Below are positions 12,680-21,790 of a DNA stretch of 64,000 bases, piece by piece (the first letter of the stretch is position 1; the number at the start of each line of letters is the position of its first letter). This DNA comes from Mastigias papua (lineage: Eukaryota > Cnidaria > Scyphozoa > Rhizostomeae > Mastigiidae). Below the pieces are notes generated by a model. The model was not told the origin of the DNA, did no database searches, and saw only the letters and a list, made by a program, of their open reading frames with translations. The DNA is taken from assembly GCA_964019165.1 (NCBI GenBank), contig OZ025272.1, positions 6,900,993-6,964,992 on the forward strand. The letters are read 5' to 3'. A program made the position numbers and the translations under genes.

Positions 12680-13916
12680 ATATATAATGTAATGTGGGAA
12701 ATTTGGGACATAATACTGGGACACTAATTGGGACACTGGTTGGGACACTAATTGGGACATAATACTGGGACACTAATTGGGACACTGGTTGGGACACTAA
12801 TTGGGACACTGGTTGGGACACTAATTGGGACATAATACTGGGACACTAATTGGGACATAATACTGGGACACTAATTGGGACATAATACTGGGACACTAAT
12901 TGGGACACTGGTTGGGACACTATTTTGGACACAGGTTGGGACTAAGCTACAATTGGGACACAGGTTGGGACAAAGCTACAATTGGGACACTGGTTGGGAC
13001 AGTGAATTGAGACACAGAATAGAGAATAATAGACTAGTATAAATTGAATGGTTTTAGAGAATATGGTTATTGAATGATTGGTGAGTATTGAATGTTAATG
13101 AGAGAATGGTATAATAAAAATTGATATTAGAATTGTGTTATAAAATGATTATAAGAAATGGTGTTATTAATGATTATAAGAAATGATGGTATAAATTGAT
13201 TATATGAAATGGAGTTATAAAATGATTATAAGAAATGGAGTTATAATATAGATATAAGAAATGGTGTTATAATATGATTATAAGAAATAGTGTTATAAAA
13301 TAGATATAAGAAATGGAGTTATAAAATAATTATAAGAGAATGGTGATATTGAATGATTATATGAAATGGAGTTATAATATAGATATAAGAAATTGAGTTA
13401 TAAATTGATTATAAGAGAATGGTGATATAATATGATTATAAGAAATGGAGTTATAAAATAATATGATAAAATGATTTTATAAAATTGAATTATAAAATGG
13501 ATTAAAAAGGAGTGGGATAAATAAACTAGAATAAAATATTGATAATAATGTATTGGTTATAATTTTGAAAAATGGTTAAAATACAATGAAAAATATTAAT
13601 AGAAATTTTTAAAAAAATCTCTCCTTGTATAATCAAGTATGTTATTTATTGAACATAATTTATGGAACATATTTTATGGATTATTACTAATAAACCATAA
13701 AATGGTAATATTAATTCTCCTTATTAAATTGGGGTTACTAAAGGGGTTTATTATTTGGGCATCAATTTTAATTTGAAACTCGTTTTACATATTATTTATG
13801 GTATTTTAGCTTATTCTCAATGAATAGTTTTATCATTTTGGACCATTTTCGTGCATTTTTGTTTCGCTTGTGTATATTCGCTAATTATGTGGGGTGGTGT
13901 ATCACTTGGTGTATTT
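12680..13916 (+). repeat. Left terminal inverted repeat, 1,237 bp
   Basis: It begins ATATATAATGTAATGTGGG and matches the reverse complement of 33891-35127 base for base in every segment compared. Both arms have exactly the same length. The outer third (about 12700-13010) is a tandem array of GGGACA-bearing units. The middle (about 13040-13500) is a degenerate AT-rich array of about 25 bp units (GATTATAAGAAATGGAGTTA). The inner third is single-copy. No credible gene is inside. Confidence 0.95.
12700..13010 (+). repeat. GGGACA minisatellite in left TIR
   Basis: Interleaved 12-13 bp units alternate in a non-random order: GGGACACTAATT, GGGACACTGGTT, GGGACATAATACT, and later GGGACAAAGCTACAATT-like variants. 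The mirror copy is at about 34797-35107. Open frames across it (such as 12642-12833) are repeat artefacts. A role in terminal recombination or protein binding is speculative. Confidence 0.85.
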
Positions 13917-13960
13917 AAAAATAACTTAAAAAAATATTATATATATATAAATTATAATAG

Positions 13961-14941
13961 ATGTTTTCATTACAATGTCTTGCTTTGAGAAAAATAAAAA
14001 ATTATGAATTAATACCAAAAAAATATCAATATAAAAAATGTTGTATTAAATTAAATGTATTAGATGCTATTAAAAATGGTCATTTAGAATGTTTAAAATA
14101 TTTTTATTACATAAACTATATGACTGAACCTTTTCATTTTGAATTTTGCACAACTGCGTGTGAATTTGGGCAATTACAATGTTTAAAATATTTACATAAA
14201 ATTGGTTTTGATTGGAATGAAGTGACTTGTATAAAAGCAGCAGAAAATGGTTATTATGAATGTTTAAAATACGCTCATGAAAATAATTGTCCATGGAATG
14301 ATAACACATGCTCAAATGCGGCTCTAAATGGTAAATTAGAATGTTTAAAATATGCTCTTGAAATGGGTTGTGATAAGAATATTTATATTTGTCAATATGC
14401 TGCTAAAAACGGTCATTTAGAATGTTTAAAATATGCCCATGAAAATGGTTGTTATTGGGATGAATATACTTGTGCTAGTGCTGCTGAAAATGGTGAATTA
14501 GAATGTTTAAAATATGCTCATGAAAATGGTTGTCCATGGGATATTGGTACATGTTTTTTAGCTGCTGGAAATGGTAAAATTGAATGTTTAAAATATGCTC
14601 ATGAAAATGGTTGCCTATGGAATGAGAGCATTTGTGATAGAGCTGCCAAAAATGGACATTTAGAATGTTTAAAATATGCTCATGAAAATGGTTGTGAATG
14701 GAGTAATTGGGTATGTTTAATTGCTGCCCAATATGGACATTTAGAATGTTTAAAATATGCTCATGAAAATGGTTGTCCATGGCATGATCATACATGCTTA
14801 AATGCTGCCAAATATGGTCATTTAGAATGTTTAAAATATGCCCATGAAAACGGTTGTCCATGGAATAATTATGTATGTTTATTTGCTGCTCAACATGGCA
14901 ATTCAGAATGTTTAAAATATGCTCGTAAAAATGGGCTGTAA
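13961..14941 (+). CDS. Ankyrin-repeat protein 1 (giant-virus-type repeats)
   Basis: The 326-residue protein starts 45 bp inside the left TIR. After a roughly 40-residue N-terminus (MFSLQCLALRK... with a CC pair) it consists of about 11 repeats of 27 residues, core (G)HLECLKYAHENGCPWDE.TC..AA.N. This short ankyrin class is abundant in giant viruses and protists. Such proteins usually mediate protein binding, and in viruses often host-factor targeting; no F-box is visible here. The start is supported by an AATTATAATAG motif immediately upstream. DNA repeats of 81 bp are very similar, so unequal exchange is likely. The N-terminus aligns with that of the ankyrin gene at the other end (32941-33810), making the two a likely duplicated pair. 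It ends mid-repeat. Confidence 0.85.
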   Translation: MFSLQCLALRKIKNYELIPKKYQYKKCCIKLNVLDAIKNGHLECLKYFYYINYMTEPFHFEFCTTACEFGQLQCLKYLHKIGFDWNEVTCIKAAENGYYECLKYAHENNCPWNDNTCSNAALNGKLECLKYALEMGCDKNIYICQYAAKNGHLECLKYAHENGCYWDEYTCASAAENGELECLKYAHENGCPWDIGTCFLAAGNGKIECLKYAHENGCLWNESICDRAAKNGHLECLKYAHENGCEWSNWVCLIAAQYGHLECLKYAHENGCPWHDHTCLNAAKYGHLECLKYAHENGCPWNNYVCLFAAQHGNSECLKYARKNGL

Positions 14942-15015
14942 AGATTGTGTATAATATATAAAAAACATATTAATTGCGTTATGTATAAAAAAATATAATA
15001 TATAGTATAATATAT

Positions 15016-15783
15016 ATGATAGAAATTAGTACTTGTGAATTAGCAGCTAAAAACGGAGATTTAGAATGTTTAAAATCTGCTCATGAAAACGGTTGTCCAT
15101 GGGATGAATACACATGCGCATATGCTGCACAAAATGGACATTTAGAATGTTTAAAATATGCTCATGAAAATGGATGTCCATGGGATGAGTTTGTTTGTCA
15201 ACTAGCCGCTAAAAATGGCCATCTGAATTGTTTAAAATATGCTATTGAAAATGGTTGTACAAAAACTTATGATATTTGTATTTTAGCGGCTGAAAATGGC
15301 CATTTAGAATGTTTAAAATATGTTCATGATGTTGAATCGGTATTTTTAAATTCGGTAGTATGTAATTATGCTGCAAAAAACGGTCATTTAGAATGTTTGA
15401 AATTTCTGCATGAAATGGGATATGAATGGGATAATGAGGTATGTCTTGAGGCTACTGAAAATGGTCATTTAGAATGTTTAAAATACGCCATTGAAAACGG
15501 ATGTGTATGGGATGAAACAGTTTGTGAATGTGCGGCTGAATACGGACAATTAGAATGTCTAAAATATGCACATGACAACGGCGCTGGACTCGGGTATGAA
15601 ATATATGAAGAAGCTTGTAAAAATGGTCATTTGCATATTATAAAATATGCCCATGAAAACAATTGTTTTGATGGGAGATATAATATAAATGGTAAAATTA
15701 ATGATATTACATATAAGAATATATTAAATCTTGCTAAAGCTAGCTGTCATTTGGAATGTGCTAAATATTTTTCTAAAATTTAA
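15016..15783 (+). CDS. Ankyrin-repeat protein 2
   Basis: The 255-residue protein has about 8 repeats of the same 27-residue LECLKYAHENGC type, followed by a divergent C-terminal segment of about 45 residues. It has almost no N-terminal leader: the repeats begin by residue 7. It could therefore be a downstream part of gene 1 separated by stops, but it has its own TATAGTATAATATAT motif directly before the ATG, which favours an independent gene. The gap to gene 1 is 74 bp. The function is presumably protein-protein interaction; the target is unknown. Confidence 0.8.
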   Translation: MIEISTCELAAKNGDLECLKSAHENGCPWDEYTCAYAAQNGHLECLKYAHENGCPWDEFVCQLAAKNGHLNCLKYAIENGCTKTYDICILAAENGHLECLKYVHDVESVFLNSVVCNYAAKNGHLECLKFLHEMGYEWDNEVCLEATENGHLECLKYAIENGCVWDETVCECAAEYGQLECLKYAHDNGAGLGYEIYEEACKNGHLHIIKYAHENNCFDGRYNINGKINDITYKNILNLAKASCHLECAKYFSKI

Positions 15784-15852
15784 TATAAAAAATCAATATA
15801 TAAGTGCGTTTAAATTGCTAAAATAAATATGACTATAAATATTATATAAGAA

Positions 15853-17019
15853 ATGGGAATTAATTGTTACAATTGTGAAAAATCACTTAGAATATTCGGT
15901 TTTAAGAGATCTTTTGAAAAAATGATTGAAGAACAATCTAAATATAATTGTAATCCTTGTCTAAGTGCTGCTGAGCATGGGCATATTGAATGTTTAAAAA
16001 AACATCATAAAAATATGGATTCATCAATTATTGGTGTGTGTGATGTTGCTGCTGAAAATGGTAATATAGAATGTTTAGAATATGCTCATAAAAACGGTGA
16101 TATTTGGAGTGATAAAGCATGTATTCTTGCATGCGAAAGTAATTCAATATCATGTTTAAAATATTTACATGAAAATGGTTGTCCATGGGACCGAAAAGTA
16201 TGTGAGACAGCCGCTGAATATGATCATTTACAGTGTTTAATATATGCACATGAAAATGGGTGTCCATGGGATGAATTCACATTATATAAGGCAATTGAAA
16301 CTGGACATTTAGAATGTTTAAAATATGCTTATGAATTTGGATGTCCTGATGAAATAGAAATGATTGATACAGCATGTAGAACTAACAATCTTGATATATT
16401 AGAATATGTTCATAAATTTATGAAATTACCATTCAACTCTCTTTCTTCAGTTTTCACAGTTTTAAAAAATGGAAATATTGAATGTTTAAAATACGTTTAT
16501 GAAAATGGTGCTGAATTAACAACAAATACAATGCAATTTGCATTAGAAGATAATAATAAAGAATGTATTAAGTATTTAATTGAAATTAAATGTCCAATGG
16601 ACCAGTATGTGAATATTATGGCTGTTAGATTTTGTGATTTAGAGATAGTGAAATATTTATATGAAAAAAATATAATTAAATTAAATAAAGATTATTTATT
16701 AAAACACGTATTATTAAATAAATTTCAAGTTCTAAAATATGTATTAGAAAAAGGATGTCCTTATAGTTCTGATATTATCGATGATATAATTAATTTAGAT
16801 AAGGCTGGTTATTTAAAATATTTTCAAAAAGAATATAAAATGAGTATAGATAAAAGTAATTTCATTTATATGATAAAACAAGATGCGATTGCTTGTTTAA
16901 AATATGTATATAAAAACACAATTTTATTCGATGTTTATTTTTGTAATAATATGTATATTAAATCACGTAAAAAATGTAGAAAATTTTTAAAAAAAATTAT
17001 GTGTAAAAATAAAATATAA
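15853..17019 (+). CDS. Ankyrin-repeat protein 3, divergent
   Basis: The 388-residue protein starts with a Cys-containing leader (INCYNCEK). About 10-12 repeats follow. The first 7 are recognisable LECLKYAHENG repeats, and the later ones are increasingly divergent (for example LEIVKYLYEKN, FQVLKYVLEKG). An ATATTATATAAGAA motif precedes the ATG. The repeats are less homogeneous than in genes 1 and 4, so this copy appears older or under different selection. It lies 16 bp before the zinc-ribbon gene at 17035. No catalytic domain is seen. Confidence 0.8.
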   Translation: MGINCYNCEKSLRIFGFKRSFEKMIEEQSKYNCNPCLSAAEHGHIECLKKHHKNMDSSIIGVCDVAAENGNIECLEYAHKNGDIWSDKACILACESNSISCLKYLHENGCPWDRKVCETAAEYDHLQCLIYAHENGCPWDEFTLYKAIETGHLECLKYAYEFGCPDEIEMIDTACRTNNLDILEYVHKFMKLPFNSLSSVFTVLKNGNIECLKYVYENGAELTTNTMQFALEDNNKECIKYLIEIKCPMDQYVNIMAVRFCDLEIVKYLYEKNIIKLNKDYLLKHVLLNKFQVLKYVLEKGCPYSSDIIDDIINLDKAGYLKYFQKEYKMSIDKSNFIYMIKQDAIACLKYVYKNTILFDVYFCNNMYIKSRKKCRKFLKKIMCKNKI

Positions 17020-17034
17020 TATATATATATATAT

Positions 17035-17595
17035 ATGTGTAATCGTTATATTCATATTCAATTTCTTAAAATGGATCAATCTTATTGTATGTACTGTAAT
17101 AAATATTTAAAAGAATTTAAAAATATATACATAAAAGCAATTTATGAATGTGAGAACTGTAATGGTATTGATTATTATGTTCATGAAAATGCTAAATATT
17201 GTAAAAACTGTTCGTGTTTAATAAATTATTTCAACGCTGATTTACAAGCATATGATTGTTATAATAAGAAGAAACAGAGTGTATATCACAGAAAATATTA
17301 TATATTAAACACCTTGAATGAAATTAACAAAAAATATAATATACTTATGAGTGAATATCAAAAATATATTATATTAGAATATTGTAATAATATCATAAAT
17401 TGGGAAAAAGAGAATAATATGATTAAAAAGATAAATTTGAAATATGTCATAAAACAAATTTACATAGAATTCTTAAAACATGGAGAATGTCGTAATATTA
17501 AAATAAAAAATAATGCGAGAAAAACATACGAATTTTTAATAATATGGAAAAAGATTAAAAAAATATTCAAATTTGATATTCACGATAATATCTAA
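17035..17595 (+). CDS. Zinc-ribbon protein, possible VLTF3-like late transcription factor
   Basis: The 186-residue protein has CxxC knuckles at about residues 18/21, 39/42 and 56/59/61. A basic helical part follows (YHRKYYILNTLNEINKKYNI, then KKINLKYVIKQIY). This arrangement of N-terminal zinc ribbon and C-terminal 'Y.rkyyi...i..i..ky' helical domain resembles poxvirus A2L/VLTF3-like proteins found across large DNA viruses and many polintons. If correct it drives late gene transcription. ATG 17035 follows an ATATATATAT run directly; an internal ATG at 17071 would put the first CxxC nearer the N-terminus and is an alternative start. The 3' end overlaps the convergent gene at 17567 by 29 bp. 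The family call is by pattern only. Confidence 0.5.
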   Translation: MCNRYIHIQFLKMDQSYCMYCNKYLKEFKNIYIKAIYECENCNGIDYYVHENAKYCKNCSCLINYFNADLQAYDCYNKKKQSVYHRKYYILNTLNEINKKYNILMSEYQKYIILEYCNNIINWEKENNMIKKINLKYVIKQIYIEFLKHGECRNIKIKNNARKTYEFLIIWKKIKKIFKFDIHDNI

Positions 17596-18007
17596 TATTA
17601 TAATAAATAGAATACATCAATCCTGTAATATGTCCGAATAATGAACACGCTTTCATCCAATTAGGGGCCTTAAACATATAAATATAACCACGGCCTTGGT
17701 TATATTTTAAATAAATACGCCCGTAACAGTCGTGGAGAATTGAGTGAAGATGACATATTCGATTTGGACATATTTTCTCACATATAGACGTTAGACAGGA
17801 GTGACCAGGACCAATAAGCCCAATGTCATAATCGTTTTCAATTAATATTTGGTCAATGGTTATATTTTTAATGTCTAAATAAACAGCTAATAAATATTTA
17901 TAAGCTATCGCGGCTTTAAAGACATTTTTATCAACATCCTCATATTGTTTTTCAAAGAGATAAAAATTCTCATTCATAAATTTTATAACTTTTTCCGGTG
18001 AATCCAT
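17567..18007 (-). CDS. Small Cys/His-rich protein, function unknown
   Basis: The 146-residue protein begins MDSPEKVIKFMNEN; this ATG is chosen because TATAATATATATTATA abuts it, although the frame is open 18 codons further. The N-terminal half is helical. The C-terminal half has CEKICPNRICHLHSILHDCY and then GRGYIYMF and FGHITGLMY. The cluster of Cys and His (about residues 71-93) could bind metal. An HD pair is present, but no phospholipase calcium loop precedes it. It is the last gene of the minus-strand morphogenesis block, 22 bp after the fibre gene, so a virion-associated role is plausible. I do not recognise the family. Confidence 0.6.
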   Translation of the reverse strand: MDSPEKVIKFMNENFYLFEKQYEDVDKNVFKAAIAYKYLLAVYLDIKNITIDQILIENDYDIGLIGPGHSCLTSICEKICPNRICHLHSILHDCYGRIYLKYNQGRGYIYMFKAPNWMKACSLFGHITGLMYSIYYNIRYYREYQI

Positions 18008-18029
18008 TATAATATATATTATAATTTTA

Positions 18030-20240
18030 TTATATATTATGGATATACTTATAATATTCATGTAAATTTATTGCTTCTTCTTGAGTTATATTTTGAAGCA
18101 TTGAAAAGTCATACATTTTGCCGTAAAAGCTTTGTGAGTTATTAGTATTATTACCAAGGTAAAAATCATGGTATTTATGTGTTAATAAGTTATCCTTGCC
18201 TTGTTCATAGGAAAATAATATAATATTTGCATTGTTATATACAATTTGACTATTTAAAATAATTAATATTGTATTAAAACTATAATAAAACGTTATAATA
18301 TTTTTTTTATTTAACATAGACGATGTTGGTATAATAATCTCATTCGGATCGGTAGCATCTATTAAACTTATCATTTTTCCGAACTTAAAAATGATACCTG
18401 CGTTATTATATAATAACTTTATATAATTGTCGGTTTCACACATCATTAATGTACTGTTTAAATCTACTGGCTTTTTTTGAGGTTCTATCACGAAATTGAA
18501 TGCGAAGGATGTTAAATTCGGTTGTTTATTAAATATGTCTGTATATTTTATTTTTTGTGTAGTATTATTAAAATATATATAATTATCGTTTATAACGTCT
18601 TTAAATAACTCGAATGAATAGTGTTTATAGTGATATGTTGGATTATTTTCAGTTGTAAAATAATAATAATCGTCAAATTTATGCTTTTGATTATGGAATT
18701 TGTTTATTGTCACACTATTAATTGCGATTGTTTTATCCACATCTGCTACACAATCGAGATTGCACCAACATAAAGCACATTTTTTTAGAATAGTCGGCCC
18801 TTTAAATTTTAATATATCTTTAAAGTACGATTCGTTAATTACTTTATTTTTGATATAATCTTCTGTTACAACTGATGGGACGTATGTATCTTTAACCTTC
18901 AAAGCGCCCGTTGTAAAGTCACTATCTATGCTAATTCTATCACACACGATCTCGTAATAATTATTAGACCTTCTTTTTAACGGGCTGTTCGAATTGAGAC
19001 GAATTATATTTTTTGACATTTCATACTCATCTACAATAAGAGTGTTTCCAACGATTTTAAGGGCTGATAATGCGGAAACGTTAATTAATGACGTTAAAAC
19101 AGATGTATCAATCGATATCGTGCGGTCATTATTTAATTTAATTCCTTGACCAGGAATAACAACATCTGTTGTTAGTTTATTAATATCGATATCTAATTTA
19201 TTATCACTACTTATTTTAAAATATGGCGTATAAGCTAATGTTAATTTATTATTTACAAAAGTCATTGCCTCAAATACGTCTAAATTCAATTTGTAATTAT
19301 TAAGATTTAGACCGTGTGCCATGTTGACGATCGGAATAATATGCCCGCTTGTGTCTCGTTGAAAATAATGCCCTAATCTCAGGGTTAATTTATTGTTTGT
19401 GTCAAAATAAACCTCTCCCGCTGTTTGATCAACAATATCGATATCGATTTTGTTATTTGTATTCATCACAACTTTCGATCCTATATTATCATCCACGTAG
19501 TTATTTATGTTGATCTTCATCTTTTTATTCGTCTGATCAATATAAATATCGCCATTCTGCGAGTATTTAGGAACAACATATTTATCTATGCTTGAAATTA
19601 ATTTAGATTGATTTGTATCATAACGAATCGTGTCATTATCGATATTTAATTCAACGCCATTTTGAGTACGTTTGAGATGCTTATCATATATCTTTAACCA
19701 TAATTTTCCCGTGCTATCTTTAATAAGATCATCTTTATTATAATCTAATCTTAATCTTTGTTTATCGTCTAATTTTATACAATTGAAATTATCAATTAGA
19801 GCAGATGTATCAAAACAAAGTTGATTATTTATGAACTTGAGGTTACACTTTGCTAATGATAATGTAACACGATTTTGATCATCTCTTGTTAAACCAGCGC
19901 CTAAATTACAATAAAGCATGTTGTTCAAGGTCATAAAATCACTTGATAAATTCAACATCAATTTATCATCTCCATTTACGCTTATAATAGTTGTAGGCAC
20001 GCCTGATGAATCTATTGGTATAATTGATTTTGGATTAATTTCAATTTTATCTTTATCGATGTCTAACGTATCGTTTGTAATCGTGAATTTATCACTATAT
20101 TGTGATTTATGAAGAATAAACTTAATATTTTTATTGATATTTATCATATTTCCATTACTAAAATGGAATTCATTCATGTTAAATTTTACTTGAGATTCAT
20201 AATCTTTAAAATCTGAAATAACTCCATCGTACTTTCCCAT
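18030..20240 (-). CDS. Adenovirus-fibre-like attachment protein
   Basis: The 736-residue protein has three parts. Residues 1-60 form the leader. About 60-470 consist of roughly 15-20-residue beta repeats with alternating hydrophobics and turns (for example NNKLTLAYTPYF, GQGIKLNNDRTISIDTSVL, NNYKLNLDVFEA). This is the pattern of the triple beta-spiral shaft of adenovirus fibres, including the G.GL...N..L.L signature. The C-terminal 230 residues resemble a concanavalin/LamG-like beta-sandwich ending FYGKMYDFSMLQNITQEEA. A CALCWCNLDC cysteine cluster separates shaft from head. It is predicted to trimerise and sit on the penton vertex to bind host cells. The start is set by CATATATTATA directly upstream. 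The fibre fold is inferred from repeats, not from a search. Confidence 0.65.
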   Translation of the reverse strand: MGKYDGVISDFKDYESQVKFNMNEFHFSNGNMININKNIKFILHKSQYSDKFTITNDTLDIDKDKIEINPKSIIPIDSSGVPTTIISVNGDDKLMLNLSSDFMTLNNMLYCNLGAGLTRDDQNRVTLSLAKCNLKFINNQLCFDTSALIDNFNCIKLDDKQRLRLDYNKDDLIKDSTGKLWLKIYDKHLKRTQNGVELNIDNDTIRYDTNQSKLISSIDKYVVPKYSQNGDIYIDQTNKKMKININNYVDDNIGSKVVMNTNNKIDIDIVDQTAGEVYFDTNNKLTLRLGHYFQRDTSGHIIPIVNMAHGLNLNNYKLNLDVFEAMTFVNNKLTLAYTPYFKISSDNKLDIDINKLTTDVVIPGQGIKLNNDRTISIDTSVLTSLINVSALSALKIVGNTLIVDEYEMSKNIIRLNSNSPLKRRSNNYYEIVCDRISIDSDFTTGALKVKDTYVPSVVTEDYIKNKVINESYFKDILKFKGPTILKKCALCWCNLDCVADVDKTIAINSVTINKFHNQKHKFDDYYYFTTENNPTYHYKHYSFELFKDVINDNYIYFNNTTQKIKYTDIFNKQPNLTSFAFNFVIEPQKKPVDLNSTLMMCETDNYIKLLYNNAGIIFKFGKMISLIDATDPNEIIIPTSSMLNKKNIITFYYSFNTILIILNSQIVYNNANIILFSYEQGKDNLLTHKYHDFYLGNNTNNSQSFYGKMYDFSMLQNITQEEAINLHEYYKYIHNI

Positions 20241-20251
20241 TATAATATATG

Positions 20252-20344
20252 TTATAATAATTGAAATATTATTAACCAAAATAATGGTAAGGGTATTGTA
20301 AAAAACAACCGACGAATAAAATATATTAATGTATGATGGTTCAT
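20252..20344 (-). CDS. 30-residue hydrophobic microprotein
   Basis: This tiny frame sits in the 116-bp gap between the lectin-like and fibre-like genes. It starts MNHHTLIYF and has a basic RR pair at residues 11-12. A hydrophobic stretch of about 18 residues follows (LFFTIPLPLFWLIIFQLL) and runs to the stop. The ATG is immediately preceded by CTAATATAATATAAAA, the same motif that starts the other genes. Spacing fits the operon-like packing: its stop lies 11 bp from the fibre ATG and its start 12 bp from the lectin stop. It is predicted to be a single-pass membrane peptide, perhaps viroporin- or entry-related. Short length makes chance possible. Confidence 0.5.
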   Translation of the reverse strand: MNHHTLIYFIRRLFFTIPLPLFWLIIFQLL

Positions 20345-20356
20345 TTTTATATTATA

Positions 20357-21337
20357 TTAGAATATAATTTCATCATGATCAACACTATACCATTTACACA
20401 GAACTTTATGATGTAGTAAAATATCTCTGGTTATCATACGTTTATTCTTGTATAACATAAAAGCGCTGATTTGACCATTTAAACCAGCCTTGCCTAATGG
20501 ATTGATATCTGCGAAAGTCGTTTGTGTCGATCCTTGTCGTGAAACCGAGCTAAATTCACCAATCATTTTACCATTGCAATAAACATAGCTATTTTCACTT
20601 GGAATATTCCAGTGACAACTGAGACATATCCATTTACCAGTTTCACCTGCGTTTGCTTTATTTTTATAATCGCTTATAGGTGATCGTCCATTCGTTGTAT
20701 TCTTTCCTATTACAGTCATATCGTTCACTGTGGAAGAAATTATAAGATCGCCATAATGACTAAAGCTTAAAAAGCGATGAAAGCCCATCGCGTCTTGCCC
20801 ACAAAGCCCGTTAGTCGTCCAATAGCTCGTATTAAACGAATTTAATTTATATACAATAAATACATTTACAATATCTTCCTGTCCTGTTTGTACGTTTAAG
20901 TTAATATCTGAAATCATCCTTTGTGACCCATTAAATTCAAGATAGTAACGATTATTTATTCTATTTGCTTTCGTACAAATTGTCGGTTGTAAATTATATG
21001 TGCTTTGTTCTGCATCATCTTGAGACATACTTTGATCAAACAATTTTGAAACGCTTCTTACTGAATCAAAAGTTACTTCATTCGAATTCGCTGTGTCTAT
21101 TTTATAAAATGCGGTTGCTTGTTGATAATATTCCCAAAACAACGTTTCTGACAAGCTGTTTATTGTATAATTTATTAAGCATTCCATGTTAATAGCATAT
21201 TTTAAATTATTTGTTGAATTTGTCATACAAATCGTTTTTAAATTATCTATTTTTCTATTATGCATATCAATATTTTCACGTTTTTTTATATATTGATCAT
21301 TTGAATTCAGAATATGAGACCCGTCGTGAATACCCAT
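20357..21337 (-). CDS. Concanavalin/LamG-like lectin-domain protein
   Basis: The 326-residue protein starts MGIHDGSHILN; the ATATTATATAC motif abuts this ATG, and the further upstream open frame overlaps the protease. Residues about 140-310 resemble a concanavalin A/LamG-type beta-sandwich: YYLEFNGSQRM, then FIVYKL, GFHRFLSFSHYGDLIIS, ENSYVYCNGKMIG and GQISAFMLYKNKRMI. This 'surface strand plus name-tag' order is common in viral and phage receptor-binding heads. The N-terminal 60 residues (NRKIDNLKTI) may form a short shaft. Placed between protease and fibre, it is probably a second virion surface protein. The ligand is unknown. Confidence 0.6.
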   Translation of the reverse strand: MGIHDGSHILNSNDQYIKKRENIDMHNRKIDNLKTICMTNSTNNLKYAINMECLINYTINSLSETLFWEYYQQATAFYKIDTANSNEVTFDSVRSVSKLFDQSMSQDDAEQSTYNLQPTICTKANRINNRYYLEFNGSQRMISDINLNVQTGQEDIVNVFIVYKLNSFNTSYWTTNGLCGQDAMGFHRFLSFSHYGDLIISSTVNDMTVIGKNTTNGRSPISDYKNKANAGETGKWICLSCHWNIPSENSYVYCNGKMIGEFSSVSRQGSTQTTFADINPLGKAGLNGQISAFMLYKNKRMITRDILLHHKVLCKWYSVDHDEIIF

Positions 21338-21347
21338 GTATATAATA

Positions 21348-21755
21348 TTAATTATAATTATTAAAGAAATTTTTAATAACATTTTGATTGTAATCAAGAT
21401 CTGTAAGACTAAACTGTTTTATAATTTCATAAAAATTATAACCATGAGAACGAAAATATATGAATAATAGACAATAATAGCCACAAGCCTTAGATTTATA
21501 TGACTGAAATTGTCCGCTGTTATATATATAATCGTAATTTTGACTGATAATTTCAATTGGTTTTAATCCATATGAATCAAAATACTCGATTTTATCATCA
21601 TCAACATAAAACGCCGTCCAATGCGTGCCATTACCTATTGAATCGTCTAAATTTATGATATAAAATTGATTACGTTTAATCATATCGGTTGTTAATTGAT
21701 CTTTTGCATAAATGCCATTAAAATTCTTTATTTTCATATGATCAATCCATCTCAT
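21348..21755 (-). CDS. Adenain-like maturation cysteine protease
   Basis: The 135-residue protein matches the adenovirus protease/Ulp1-like fold used by polintons. It has catalytic His45 in GTHW, Asp60 in FDSYG, oxyanion Gln84 and nucleophile Cys91 in CGYYC. It would cleave capsid precursors during maturation. The family normally has a few more residues before the LMRW equivalent, and the same reading frame is open upstream of ATG 21755 without another ATG, through the 35-bp gap and into the pX-like gene. Unlike its neighbours it has only a weak ATATTTA before the ATG. Translational coupling, frameshifting or a non-AUG start is possible. The stop lies 10 bp before the lectin-like gene. Confidence 0.85.
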   Translation of the reverse strand: MRWIDHMKIKNFNGIYAKDQLTTDMIKRNQFYIINLDDSIGNGTHWTAFYVDDDKIEYFDSYGLKPIEIISQNYDYIYNSGQFQSYKSKACGYYCLLFIYFRSHGYNFYEIIKQFSLTDLDYNQNVIKNFFNNYN

Positions 21756-21790
21756 TAAATATGTGTTACTTGTACTTGTATTTTTAAATT

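Noticed and set aside
12642..12833. Protein-coding frame of VSQPVSQL repeats in the TIR
   Set aside because: It is produced by the GGGACA minisatellite; the mirror frame exists at 34974 in the other TIR and neither has a conserved domain.
14942..15015. Ankyrin genes 1 and 2 as one gene broken by mutation
   Set aside because: Possible, since both are cut mid-repeat, but gene 2 has its own start motif flush with its ATG and several stops separate the two.
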